In this document: positions 9,700-17,936 of the stretch, piece by piece
Layout: each line of letters opens with the position of its first letter
How positions within the stretch are numbered: the stretch's first letter is position 1
DNA from: Streptomyces avidinii
GTDB taxonomy: Bacteria > Actinomycetota > Actinomycetes > Streptomycetales > Streptomycetaceae
DNA length: 64,000 bases
Assembly (NCBI RefSeq): GCF_014650695.1
Contig: NZ_BMVL01000019.1
Location: forward strand, 1-64,000
Direction of reading: 5' to 3'
Notes under the pieces: model-generated
Database searches by the model: none
The model's input: only the letters and a program-made list of their open reading frames with translations
What the model was told of the DNA's origin: nothing
Position numbers and translations under genes: made by a program

Positions 9700-10419
9700 T
9701 CAAGCCGCGCCCGCGCCGCCTCCCACGACGGCGTCTCCGGCGTCTTCGGTGTCTTTGTCCGAGGCGACGGTCTCCGGTGCGGCGGGGCGCCGTACGAGCG
9801 AGCCGAAGTCCCCGGTGTCACCGAGCCTGAACACGAAGGGCCGGGTGGCGGTGTAGCGGATGGCGGTCACCGAGCAGGGGTCGACGTGGATCCGCTGGAA
9901 GAGGTCGAGGTGCATGCCGAGGGCGTCCGCGACGAGGGACTTGATGATGTCGCCGTGCGAGCACATCAGGAAGACGGCGTCGCTCCCGTGCTCCTGCTCG
10001 ATCCGCGCGTCCCAGTCCCGTACGGCGTCCACGGCGCGCGCCTGCATGGCGCGCATGGACTCGCCGCCGGGGAAGGCGGCCGCCGAGGGGTGCTGCTGGA
10101 CGATCTTCATCAGCGGTTCGTCGGAGAGTTCGGACAGTTTGCGACCGGACCAGTCGCCGTAGTGGCACTCGCCGATGCGTTCGTCGGTGTGGAGTTCCAG
10201 TTCCGGCCGGGCGGCCAGCAGCGGCGCGAGGGTCTCCCGGCAGCGCTGCAGCGGGCTGGTGACGGCGACGGCCAGCGGCACCCCCGCCAGCCGGCCGGGG
10301 AGTGCGGCGGCCTGCTCGGCGCCGCGCTCGTCGAGCGCCACCCCGGGGGTCCATCCGGCGAGCAGACCGGCGGTGTTGGCGGTGGACCGCCCGTGTCGTA
10401 CGAGGATCAGCGTGGCCAT
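9700..10419 (-). CDS. Histidine phosphatase family protein (phosphoglycerate-mutase-like)
   Basis: A 239-residue member of the histidine phosphatase superfamily. The catalytic RHG motif is LILVRHGRSTAN near the N-terminus, and the second catalytic histidine is in MCSHGDIIKSLVADAL. The family stretch GECHYGDWSGRKLSEL is typical of the actinobacterial subgroup found next to DUF3090 and the SCO1664 family. The frame is open far upstream through corA's antisense strand, but the ATG at 10419 gives the normal N-terminus. The C-terminal 30 residues are Gly/Ala-rich. Probably the first gene of the operon that continues into DUF3090. Confidence 0.9.
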   Translation of the reverse strand: MATLILVRHGRSTANTAGLLAGWTPGVALDERGAEQAAALPGRLAGVPLAVAVTSPLQRCRETLAPLLAARPELELHTDERIGECHYGDWSGRKLSELSDEPLMKIVQQHPSAAAFPGGESMRAMQARAVDAVRDWDARIEQEHGSDAVFLMCSHGDIIKSLVADALGMHLDLFQRIHVDPCSVTAIRYTATRPFVFRLGDTGDFGSLVRRPAAPETVASDKDTEDAGDAVVGGGAGAA

Positions 10420-10473
10420 GGGGCCAGCGTATGCGCTGCCGGTGGCGTGCGGGCGGGCCGTCGGCAGGGAAGA

Positions 10474-11466
10474 ATGCCCCGCGTGATTGTGGACTGCGCG
10501 ATTTACCGGGACGGCCGCCGTACCGAGGGACCGGGCGATTTCTCGGACGCCCTCGACCAGGCCCGGGCGACCGGTGACGCCTTCCTCTGGATCGGCATGC
10601 ACGAGCCGACGGAGAAGGAGTTCGACCATGTCCGCCAGGAGTTCGGCCTGCACCCGCTGGCGGTGGAGGACGCGCTGACCGCGCACCAGCGCCCGAAGCT
10701 GGAGGTGTACGACGATTCGCTGTTCGTCGTCCTGAAGCCGGTGCTGTACGACGAGGCCGCGGACACGGTGACCGCGGGCGAGCTGATGGTCTTCATAGGG
10801 GATTCGTTCGTGGTCACGGTCCGGCACGGCGAGGGGGCCCCGCTGGCCGCCGTGCGCCACCGGCTGGAGCAGGAGCCGGACGTGCTGCGACACGGCCCGA
10901 CGGCGGTGCTGTACGCGGTGTCCGACGCGGTGGTCGACCACTACATCGAGGTGGCGGCCGAGCTCCAGTCGGACCTGGAGGAGCTGGAGGCGGAGGTCTT
11001 CGCCCCGAACGCCTCGGACACCAAGAACACCGCCGCCCGGATCTACGGCTTCAAGCGGCAGGTGCTGGAGTTCCGGCGGGCGACGAGCCCGCTGCTCCAG
11101 CCCATGGACCGGCTCGCCTTCGGGGAGGTCCCCTTCGTCCACGAGCACGCGCAGCCGTTCTTCCGCGATGTCGCCGACCACCTGACCAAGGCCAGCGAGT
11201 ACATCGAGGGTCTGGACCGGCTGCTGTCGGACGCGCTCTCCGCCCACCTCGCGCAGATGGGCCTGCGGCAGAACGACGACATGCGCAAGATCTCGGCCTG
11301 GGCGGCGATGGCGGCCGTCCCCACGATGGTGGCGGGGATCTACGGGATGAACTTCGACCACATGCCGGAGCTGGGGCACGCCTGGGGTTATCCGGCGGTG
11401 CTGGTGGTGATGGCCGGCGCGTGTCTGGGCCTGCACCGGATGTTCAAGCGCCGGGGCTGGCTCTGA
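10474..11466 (+). CDS. corA: Magnesium/cobalt transport protein CorA
   Basis: A 330-residue CorA-type divalent cation channel. A large cytoplasmic N-terminal domain (VEDALTAHQRPKLEVYDDSLFVVLKPV) is followed by two C-terminal membrane helices with the signature motif YGMNF (MVAGIYGMNFDHMPEL). A short basic tail KRRGWL ends the protein, as expected for the cytosolic C-terminus. The ATG at 10474 is divergent from the phosphatase gene 54 bases away. Its last 23 bases overlap the end of the convergent ferritin-like gene. Confidence 0.93.
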   Translation: MPRVIVDCAIYRDGRRTEGPGDFSDALDQARATGDAFLWIGMHEPTEKEFDHVRQEFGLHPLAVEDALTAHQRPKLEVYDDSLFVVLKPVLYDEAADTVTAGELMVFIGDSFVVTVRHGEGAPLAAVRHRLEQEPDVLRHGPTAVLYAVSDAVVDHYIEVAAELQSDLEELEAEVFAPNASDTKNTAARIYGFKRQVLEFRRATSPLLQPMDRLAFGEVPFVHEHAQPFFRDVADHLTKASEYIEGLDRLLSDALSAHLAQMGLRQNDDMRKISAWAAMAAVPTMVAGIYGMNFDHMPELGHAWGYPAVLVVMAGACLGLHRMFKRRGWL

Positions 11467-12274
11467 GTTCCCTCTCGTGCGGGGTGTGGGCGGGGCCGGG
11501 CATGCCGGCCGGTGCGCCGCCGAGCGCGTCCAGGCGTTCCGGCATCCGCAGGCTCACCATCCGGTGCCATCCGCTGAAGCGCTCGTACGCGTACATCGCG
11601 TGGATGCCGGCGGCGAGTGCGGCCCTCTTCGGGGCGGGCCAGTGCAGCAGCCGCCCCATGTGGGCCATGACGGCGAGGCTCACGTCCCGGTAGACGGAGA
11701 TTTCGGCGAGCGCGCTCTCGCGGAGCACCCGCTGGATGGTCCGGCCGTAGCCGGACCGGACCAGGCGCAGCAGTTCCTCGTGGCAGTAGGCGAGGTGGTT
11801 GTCCTCGTCGTGGCTGATCAGGTGGATCGCCTTGCCCACCTCGGGATGGTCCCCGAAGTACTCGACCAGCATGTCCATCTGGTCGGCGGCGCGCTGTTCG
11901 GTGACGCGGCTGTGCGCGAGGTAGACGACGATGTCCTCCTCGGTCAGCGCCTCCTCGCGGCGCAGCTTGTCGTGCGCGAGGCCGATCCCGCGGCGCTCCA
12001 GCAGCATCGTGTAGTCGGTCTCGGGGGGTACCGGGAGGGGCGGCAGGCCGCGCTTGCGCAGCAGCGCGTTGAAGATGCGGCCGTGCTTGTCCTCGTCGGC
12101 GCCGTGGCGGGTGATCTTGGGCGCGAGGTGGCGCATGCCGTCCGGCACCAGGGCCGCGATACGGGCGTTCTCCCAGCCACCCTGGGTCTCCCCGCTGGCG
12201 GCGATGGAGCAGAACAGCTGGAAGGAGTCGTCGTTGTCGACGATCTCCTGGAACAGGCTGCGGGCAGAGAGCAT
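11444..12274 (-). CDS. Ferritin-like domain-containing protein
   Basis: A 276-residue, mostly helical protein with two E/D-rich metal-site repeats: ADEDKHGRIFNALL and ISHDEDNHLAYCHEELL. These resemble the carboxylate-His ligands of ferritin-like diiron four-helix bundles. In-frame starts are ATG at 12274 and TTG at 12286; neither has a good ribosome site. I chose the ATG. A C-terminal Pro/Gly-rich tail overlaps corA tail to tail by 23 bases. The diiron role (oxidase or hydroxylase) is inferred from the ligand pattern only; substrate is unknown. Confidence 0.78.
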   Translation of the reverse strand: MLSARSLFQEIVDNDDSFQLFCSIAASGETQGGWENARIAALVPDGMRHLAPKITRHGADEDKHGRIFNALLRKRGLPPLPVPPETDYTMLLERRGIGLAHDKLRREEALTEEDIVVYLAHSRVTEQRAADQMDMLVEYFGDHPEVGKAIHLISHDEDNHLAYCHEELLRLVRSGYGRTIQRVLRESALAEISVYRDVSLAVMAHMGRLLHWPAPKRAALAAGIHAMYAYERFSGWHRMVSLRMPERLDALGGAPAGMPGPAHTPHERELRASPGA

Positions 12275-12459
12275 GCAACGAGTCAAACGCCGGTCGGCGG
12301 GGCGGGCAACCGATGGGTCGCACTACTCGTCCGAATGAACGAAATCGGGTGTTGGACCGCAACGCGTAACCCGGCGGGCGTCCTGGGCGTTGTGCGCTGT
12401 GTCGGCCGTGGCGGGGAAGACCCCCCGAGCCCCCACCACGGCCGCAGAAGCTTCCGACG

Positions 12460-12483
12460 GTGCCGGCGTTCGTCCGCCGGCAC
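12460..12483. terminator. Terminator hairpin after the F420-type oxidoreductase gene
   Basis: A perfect 9-bp stem (12460-12468 with 12475-12483) and 6-base loop sit just past the stop of the leftward gene ending at 12497. A second inverted repeat, CGGCCGTGG (12403-12411) with CCACGGCCG (12436-12444), lies further on. The remainder of 12275-12496 shows no gene. Confidence 0.7.
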
Positions 12484-12496
12484 CCGGAGCGGGTGA

Positions 12497-13546
12497 TCAG
12501 GCGAGGCCCGCGAGCTCCATGGCCTCGGTGCCGGCGCGCAGGGCGGCGATCCGCTCGTCCAGCGTGAAGCCGGCCGGGGCCAGCGTGAGGGTGGTGACCC
12601 CGGCCTCCGCGTAGGCCCGCATGCCGTCCGCGATCCGGGCGACCGGGCCGAGCAGCGTGGTCGAGTCGATCAGCGAGTGCGGAACGGCCTCGGCCGCGCC
12701 GTTCTTGTCGCCCGCCAGGTACTTGTCCTGGATCTCGGCGGCTTCCTTCTCGTAACCCATGCGCTGGGCCAGCTGGTTGTAGAAGTTCTGCTTCCTGCTG
12801 CCCATGCCGCCCACGTACAGGGCGGTGTACGGGCGGAACATGTCCGCGAGCGCATTCACGTCCTCGCCGAGGGCCAGCGGCACGGTCGGGCAGACGTCGA
12901 AGCCTTCCATGGTCAGCCCGGCCTTCTCGCGGCCCGCCCGGATGTGGGTGAGCGCGGTGGCCTCCAAGTGCTCGGCGGCCGGGAAGATCAGCAGTGCGCC
13001 GTCGGCGATCTCGCCGGTCTGCTCCAGGTTCTTCGGCCCGATGGCGGCGATGTAGAGCGGGATGTGCTCGCGCTCGGGGTGCACGGTCAGCTTGAGCGGC
13101 TTGCCCGGGCCGTCCGGCAGCGGCAGGGTCCAGTGCTGGCCCTCGTAGCTCAGCCGCTCGCGGGTCATCGCCTTACGGACGATCTCCACGTACTCGCGGG
13201 TCCGGGCGAGCGGCTTGTCGAACTTGACGCCGTACCAGCCCTCGGAGACCTGCGGGCCGGACACGCCGAGGCCGAGCCGGAAGCGGCCCTTGGTGAGCGA
13301 GTCGAGGGTGGCCGCGGTCATCGCGGTCATCGCGGGCTGGCGGGCCGGGATCTGCAGGATCGCCGAGCCGACGTCGATGCGCTCGGTCTGGGCGGCGACC
13401 CAGGCGAGCACGGTCGGGGCGTCGGAACCGTAGGCCTCGGCGGCCCAGCAGACGTCGTAGCCCAGGCGGTCGGCCTCCTGGGCGACGGCGAGGTTGTCGG
13501 CGTCCATGCCCGCGCCCCAGTAACCAAGATTGATGCCGAGCCGCAT
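12497..13546 (-). CDS. LLM class F420-dependent oxidoreductase
   Basis: A 349-residue luciferase-like (TIM-barrel) oxidoreductase. It starts MRLGINLGYWGAGMDADNLA and has the typical internal stretches VGSAILQIPARQPAMTAMTAATLD, GRFRLGLGVSGPQVSEGWYG and VPLYIAAIGPKNLE. The shape is that of coenzyme-F420-dependent enzymes of the methylene-tetrahydromethanopterin-reductase-like group. Substrate cannot be told from sequence. ATG at 13546 has a GGGG-type ribosome site; the frame is open further upstream but through the divergent promoter region. It is divergent from the aldo/keto reductase (100 bases apart). Confidence 0.9.
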   Translation of the reverse strand: MRLGINLGYWGAGMDADNLAVAQEADRLGYDVCWAAEAYGSDAPTVLAWVAAQTERIDVGSAILQIPARQPAMTAMTAATLDSLTKGRFRLGLGVSGPQVSEGWYGVKFDKPLARTREYVEIVRKAMTRERLSYEGQHWTLPLPDGPGKPLKLTVHPEREHIPLYIAAIGPKNLEQTGEIADGALLIFPAAEHLEATALTHIRAGREKAGLTMEGFDVCPTVPLALGEDVNALADMFRPYTALYVGGMGSRKQNFYNQLAQRMGYEKEAAEIQDKYLAGDKNGAAEAVPHSLIDSTTLLGPVARIADGMRAYAEAGVTTLTLAPAGFTLDERIAALRAGTEAMELAGLA

Positions 13547-13646
13547 GTGTCGTCCCCTTACCGGTTTACCGATCAGTAACGTAGGTGTGCGGGGACTGTA
13601 GCGCGCCAGGGTCCTCCGCGTCAGCGCCCCAGTAGTCTCAGCGCTC

Positions 13647-14630
13647 ATGGAGCAGAGGCATCTCGGCCGCACCGGACTGCGCGTCTCCCGGATCGGCCTC
13701 GGCACCCTCACCTGGGGCCACGACACCGGCGAGGAAGCCGCCGCCGAGCAGGTGAAGACCTTCTGGGAGGCGGGCGGCACCCTCGTCGACACCGCCGACG
13801 TGTACGCCGGCGGGGAGGCGGAGTACCTCCTCGGACGGCTCGTCGGCGGACTCGTGCCGCGCCGGGACCTGGTGATCGCGACCAAGGCGGGCAGCGTGCC
13901 GGACCCCGACCGGCGGTTCGACGGCTCGCGCGGGCACCTGCTCGCGGCCCTGGACGCCTCGCTGGACCGGCTGGGCACCGACTACGTCGACCTGTGGCAG
14001 GTGCACGCCTTCGACCCGGCGACCCCGCTGGAGGAGACCCTGCAGGCGCTCGACCTGGCGGTGAGCAGCGGCCGGGCCCGGTACGCGGGGCTGGCGGGCT
14101 TCTGCGGCTGGCAGCTCGCGAAGGCGGCGACCTGGCAGCTCGCGGCCCCCGGGGTGCGCACCCGCATCGCCTCGACGCAGATGGAGTACTCGCTGCTCCA
14201 ACGCGGGGTGGAACGTGAGGTGCTGCCGGCGGCACTGGACCTCGGGATCGGCCTGCTGCCCTCTTCGCCGCTGGGGCGCGGGGTGCTGACGGGCAAGTAC
14301 CGGGACGGCACCCCGGCCGACTCCCGCGGTGCCTCGGAAGCGCTGGCCGCGCTCGTGGATCCGTACCTCGACGAGGCCGCCGGTCGGATCGTGGACGCGG
14401 TGGTGACTGCGGCCCAGGGGCTGGCCGTGACCCCGGTCCAGGTGGCCCTGGCGTGGATCCGGGACCGGCCGGGGGTGGTGGCGCCGATCGTCGGCGCGCG
14501 GACGTCCGCACAGCTCGCGGCGGCGCTGTCGGTGGAGGCCCTTAGTCTTCCGGAGGAGATCTGCCGGGCGCTGGACGATGTTTCGGCTCCGGTGCACCGC
14601 TACCCCGATCAGAACTGGAGCACGCTGTGA
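13647..14630 (+). CDS. Aldo/keto reductase
   Basis: A 327-residue NAD(P)H-dependent aldo/keto reductase with (alpha/beta)8 fold. Seen in order: N-terminal RHLGRTGLRVSRIGLGTLTWG, catalytic Asp-Tyr region VDTADVYAGGEAEYLLGRL, Lys in VIATKAG, the LDRLGTDYVDLWQVH strand, and the NADP-binding PIVGARTSAQL near the end. The stop overlaps the GTG of the next gene by 4 bases, so it is probably cotranslated with the RecD2-like protein. Substrate is unknown. Confidence 0.92.
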   Translation: MEQRHLGRTGLRVSRIGLGTLTWGHDTGEEAAAEQVKTFWEAGGTLVDTADVYAGGEAEYLLGRLVGGLVPRRDLVIATKAGSVPDPDRRFDGSRGHLLAALDASLDRLGTDYVDLWQVHAFDPATPLEETLQALDLAVSSGRARYAGLAGFCGWQLAKAATWQLAAPGVRTRIASTQMEYSLLQRGVEREVLPAALDLGIGLLPSSPLGRGVLTGKYRDGTPADSRGASEALAALVDPYLDEAAGRIVDAVVTAAQGLAVTPVQVALAWIRDRPGVVAPIVGARTSAQLAAALSVEALSLPEEICRALDDVSAPVHRYPDQNWSTL

Positions 14631-16909
14631 GTACGGACCCTCAGGCCGATACCGCTGCCGCGGAGGACCCGGCCGCCCCGGAGGCCGAGCCGTCCGCAGC
14701 GGCCGAAGGCGCGCACGAGCCCGACCCCGAGCCCGAGACGGGCCGAGCGGGCGCGGATCCCGCTGACGAAGGCGGGGACGGGGAGCCGGGGGCGGAGCCT
14801 CCGGTTTCGGGAAGGGGCGGGGAGGGGGAGAGCCCCGGAGGGACCGAGGCCGGGGCCGGGGCCGGGGCCGGGGCCGAGGTCGCGGACGCTGACGCCGCGG
14901 AACGTGCCGAGCCGGCCGCCGAGGCCACGGCGGCGCCCGCAGTCTCCGAGGCCCAGGCCGAGTTGGCCGCGCAGCGCGTCGAACGGGAGCGGATCGCCCG
15001 GCGCAAGGCCGAGCGGGAGGCGCCCGTCGAGGCCGGGGCGAAGCTCAGCGGGACGGCCGCCGACCTGCTGGCCGCCGTACGGGCCGTGGAGAGCGGTGCG
15101 AAGCCCTCCGCCGTGTACTTCGACGAGGCTCCGGCCGCGCCCCGCAGGGCGGCCGCACCCACACCCGCGCCCGCCGCGCCCCCGGCACCGCGCCCCGCCA
15201 CCCCGGCAGCAGCGGCCGCGCCCTCCGCCGACGCCGTCGAGGGCGTACGGGCCGTGCTGGCCCGCGGTGGCGCCCCCGAGTCCCTGGCCGGGCCCGCCGC
15301 GGCGGCCCTGGGTGAGGACGCCGCCGGACAGCTCGCCGAGAACCCCTGGCGGCTGCTGTCGGTCCCGGCCGTGCGGCCGACCCAGGCCGACGGCTTCGCG
15401 CGGGCCCTGCTGGGCCCGGAGGCCGGTCCCGGGGACGAGCGCCGCACCACCGTCCTGGTGGGCTGGCTGCTGGACCGGGCCGGGCTGAAGGGGCACACCG
15501 CGCTGGAGGCTCCGGTGCTGGAGAAGGCGCTGGCCCAGTACGGCGTACCGGATCCCGCCGCAGCACTGGAACAGGCCGTCGCCGAGGGCTCGGTGCTCGT
15601 CTTCCACGAGCCCCTGGGGCCTCCGGTCGCCGAGGGCACGGAGGACGCGGAGCAGCCGGTACGGGTGCTGGTGGGCCTGGAGGGCGCCGCCATGGCCGAG
15701 GAGAGCCTGGCCGACGGCCTGGCCCGGCTGGCCGCCGGCACCTTCGACGACGGGGCGCACTGGGAGCAGTCCGCCGGGGCCGCTCCGAGCCCCTCGGCCG
15801 CCGAGCTGATCCGCGCGGTCGCGGACCACGGCCTGGTCACCCACACCGGCGGCGAGGCCGCCCGCGCCGAGCCGTTCGCCCTGGCAGCGGCGGCCCGGGA
15901 GCTGGGCCTGCGCGTCTGCCTGGCCGCGCACGCACCGGGCGCCCCGGACGCGGTGACCGTGGCGGAGCTGCTGTCCGGGGCCGAGGGTCCCGGGCGGGAC
16001 GCGGACGGGCAGTTCGCGCTGGACCTGCTGGTGGTGCTGGACGCGCCGCAGCTGGACGTGGAGACCGCGGCCGCGCTGGTGGAGTCCGTACCGGACGGGG
16101 CCCGGCTGGTGCTCTCCGGGGATCCCGGCGTCCTCGGATCCGCCGGGGCCGGGCGGGTGTTCGCCGATGTGCTGGCGGCCCGCACCTGCCCGCAGCTGGT
16201 CTCCCGCACCCCCGACCCGGGCCCGATCGGCGAGCTCGTCTCCGGGGTCGGGATCGGGGAGCTGAACCAGGTCGAGGCGCCCGGCAAGGAGGTCGTCATC
16301 GTTCCGGTGCAGGACGCCGGAGAGGCGGTGCACCGGACCGTGCAGCTGGTGGCCGAGTCGGTGCCCCGGGCCTTCGGGATCCCGGCGGACGGCGTGCAGG
16401 TGATCACCCCGGGCCACGGTGGCGCTGCGGGAACCCGCGCGCTGAACGCCGCCCTGAAGGAGCGGCTGAACCCCGGCCCGGGCCGGTTCGGCGGCTTCGA
16501 CCCCGGTGACCGGGTCGTCCACGTGCCGTCCGCAGGGCGGGCCCTGCCGGCCCGGGTGGTGTCGGCCGACGCCGAGGGCCTGCACCTGGACCGCGCGGGC
16601 GCGCGGATCGTCGTACCGAAGGAGCTGGTCGAGTCCCAGGTGCGGCACGGCTGGGCCGTGACGGCGCACCAGGCCGTGGGGGCCCGCTGGCCGGCGGTGG
16701 TCGTCGTACTGCCGGGTGACGCGGCCCAGGCGCTGTCGCGGGACTGGGTCTACACGGCGTTCGGGCGGGGCGAGCGGCACCTGTCCGTGGTGCACGGCGT
16801 CGACCAGGCCCTGCCGCGCGCGGTGGCCGAGGTACCGGCGAAGCCGCGTACGACCCGGCTGACGGGCCTGCTGACGGCCCTGGCGACGGCGGGCGCGCAA
16901 CCGGAGTGA
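14627..16909 (+). CDS. RecD2-like superfamily 1 helicase homologue with degenerate ATPase motifs
   Basis: A 760-residue protein. The first 130 residues are Ala/Glu/Gly-rich and probably disordered; a helix-hairpin-helix-like region lies around 140-300. The C-terminal half follows the RecD2/TraA helicase order but each nucleotide motif is altered. Walker A is VTHTGGEAARAE at 404-415 in place of TGGPGTGKT. Walker B is VVLDAPQLD with D472-A473 instead of DE. Motif III is GDPGVLGS (498 on) instead of GDxxQLPS. The motif V region is VTAHQAVGARWP (678 on) and motif VI is YTAFGRGER (709 on) instead of YTAxTRAR. The LNAALKERLNP and GDRVVH stretches are well kept. I infer a fold retained for DNA or protein binding without ATPase. 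It overlaps the aldo/keto reductase stop by 4 bases. Confidence 0.75.
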   Translation: MSTDPQADTAAAEDPAAPEAEPSAAAEGAHEPDPEPETGRAGADPADEGGDGEPGAEPPVSGRGGEGESPGGTEAGAGAGAGAEVADADAAERAEPAAEATAAPAVSEAQAELAAQRVERERIARRKAEREAPVEAGAKLSGTAADLLAAVRAVESGAKPSAVYFDEAPAAPRRAAAPTPAPAAPPAPRPATPAAAAAPSADAVEGVRAVLARGGAPESLAGPAAAALGEDAAGQLAENPWRLLSVPAVRPTQADGFARALLGPEAGPGDERRTTVLVGWLLDRAGLKGHTALEAPVLEKALAQYGVPDPAAALEQAVAEGSVLVFHEPLGPPVAEGTEDAEQPVRVLVGLEGAAMAEESLADGLARLAAGTFDDGAHWEQSAGAAPSPSAAELIRAVADHGLVTHTGGEAARAEPFALAAAARELGLRVCLAAHAPGAPDAVTVAELLSGAEGPGRDADGQFALDLLVVLDAPQLDVETAAALVESVPDGARLVLSGDPGVLGSAGAGRVFADVLAARTCPQLVSRTPDPGPIGELVSGVGIGELNQVEAPGKEVVIVPVQDAGEAVHRTVQLVAESVPRAFGIPADGVQVITPGHGGAAGTRALNAALKERLNPGPGRFGGFDPGDRVVHVPSAGRALPARVVSADAEGLHLDRAGARIVVPKELVESQVRHGWAVTAHQAVGARWPAVVVVLPGDAAQALSRDWVYTAFGRGERHLSVVHGVDQALPRAVAEVPAKPRTTRLTGLLTALATAGAQPE

Positions 16910-16914
16910 GCCGG

Positions 16915-16948
16915 CCGTGGCCCCCGCCCTGCAGGGCGGGGGCCACGG
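16915..16948. terminator. Terminator: 34-base perfect palindrome
   Basis: CCGTGGCCCCCGCCCTG (16915-16931) is followed directly by its exact inverse (16932-16948), giving a 17-bp arm pair with practically no loop. It lies 5 bases after the stop of the RecD2-like gene and before the convergent gene ending at 17005, so it can stop both. Confidence 0.85.
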
Positions 16949-16983
16949 GATCGGGCCGAGGTCGGGCCGGGGGCGGCCCTGAT

Positions 16984-17024
16984 CAGGCCGGGGTCAGGCC
17001 GGGGTCAGGCCGGGGTCAGGCCGG
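16984..17024. repeat. 11-bp tandem repeat at gene 3' end
   Basis: The unit GGGGTCAGGCC is repeated about four times in tandem. Each unit contains TCA, the complement of a TGA stop; the copy at 17005-17007 serves as the stop of the leftward gene. Replication slippage here would shift the stop in 11-base steps. Confidence 0.8.
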
Positions 17025-17661
17025 GGGCCGCGGCCTCCTCCTCGTCCTCGTCGAAGTCGTCGGGCTCCTCGTCGAAGACGGAGCTGACGTCGAACCGGTG
17101 CAGCACGTCCTGCGGATCGATGTGCCCGAAGGGCGAGCCCAGCCACTCGCCCGGTTCCGCCACCTCCTCCGAGGCGGCGATCCAGAGGGTGGAGTCGCCC
17201 TCCTCCAGCCCGAAGTCCTTGTAGCGGGACGCGATCTCGTCGGGCTCGTACTCCCCGAAGAGCACGCCCAGCGCCTCGGCGCTGCCGCCGTCGTTGACGA
17301 ATTCGGCGTCCCGGTCGTGCGCGGCGACGCGCTCGGCCTGGGCGACCAGCCGGGCCGGTTCGACGACGGCGTAGTCACGGCGGATGAGCACGCTGAAGGC
17401 GGCGGGCTCGGCCGGGCCGGTGTACGGCACGCCGTCCTCGGGCGTGGGGATCTCGAAAGGGGTGACCTCGTCGTAGCGGTCGTAGAGGAGTTCGTCGTAC
17501 ACCTCGGCCGCGGCGGCGAGTTCGTTGAACGCGGCGTAGACGTCGGGGTCCTCGTCCCCGATCCTGCGCTCGACCGCGGCGAGGTGACGGTCGAGCGCGG
17601 CCTTGACCGCCTCGGCGGCGGCGCGTACCTCGGCAACAGTGGGAAGAGCGGCATCAGACAT
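17005..17661 (-). CDS. Conserved Streptomyces protein of unknown function
   Basis: A 218-residue acidic soluble protein, starting MSDAALPTVAEVRAAAEAVK. The N-terminal 60 residues form a predicted amphipathic helix pair. The middle contains PFEIPTPEDGVPYTGPAEP and SVLIRRDYAVVEPARLVAQA. The C-terminus is a long Asp/Glu run followed by a Pro/Ala tail. No signal peptide, membrane segment or enzymatic motif. I chose the internal ATG at 17661 because upstream sequence lies in the divergent promoter region. It is divergent from the DUF5703 gene 47 bases away. Confidence 0.75.
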   Translation of the reverse strand: MSDAALPTVAEVRAAAEAVKAALDRHLAAVERRIGDEDPDVYAAFNELAAAAEVYDELLYDRYDEVTPFEIPTPEDGVPYTGPAEPAAFSVLIRRDYAVVEPARLVAQAERVAAHDRDAEFVNDGGSAEALGVLFGEYEPDEIASRYKDFGLEEGDSTLWIAASEEVAEPGEWLGSPFGHIDPQDVLHRFDVSSVFDEEPDDFDEDEEEAAAPGLTPA

Positions 17662-17708
17662 AGAGCAGACGCTATCCGTAGCAGGCCTCTGCCCGCACAA
17701 TAGATGCG

Positions 17709-17897
17709 ATGCCGGAATACGAATTTGTCGACGTGTACGTGCCCCGCGGTGTCCCTCGCAGCGAGGCGACCCGCCTGTTGACCGACCATGCCGAGTACGG
17801 GAACTGGGAACTCGACCGCCTGAGCCTGTACCGGGACGGCAGTCGCCGTGTGCGACTTCGCCGCCGGATCATCCGCCAGGTCCGCGCGACCTGGTGA
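17709..17897 (+). CDS. DUF5703 family small basic protein
   Basis: A 62-residue protein, MPEYEFVDVYVPRGVPRSEA at the start and very Arg-rich at the end (SRRVRLRRRIIRQVRATW). It matches my memory of the short DUF5703 family conserved in Streptomyces and relatives. The ATG lies just 9 bases inside the right edge of the divergent intergenic region. A G/C hairpin follows. Function is unknown; the basic C-terminus could bind nucleic acid. Confidence 0.75.
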   Translation: MPEYEFVDVYVPRGVPRSEATRLLTDHAEYGNWELDRLSLYRDGSRRVRLRRRIIRQVRATW

Positions 17898-17898
17898 C

Positions 17899-17922
17899 GC
17901 GGGCCCCGGGGGCGGGGCCCGC
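17899..17922. terminator. Terminator hairpin between convergent genes
   Basis: GCGGGCCCC (17899-17907) pairs with GGGGCCCGC (17914-17922) around a 6-base loop, 2 bases after the DUF5703 stop and 15 bases from the stop of the leftward chaplin gene. Confidence 0.75.
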
Positions 17923-17936
17923 GCCGTGAAGATCCG

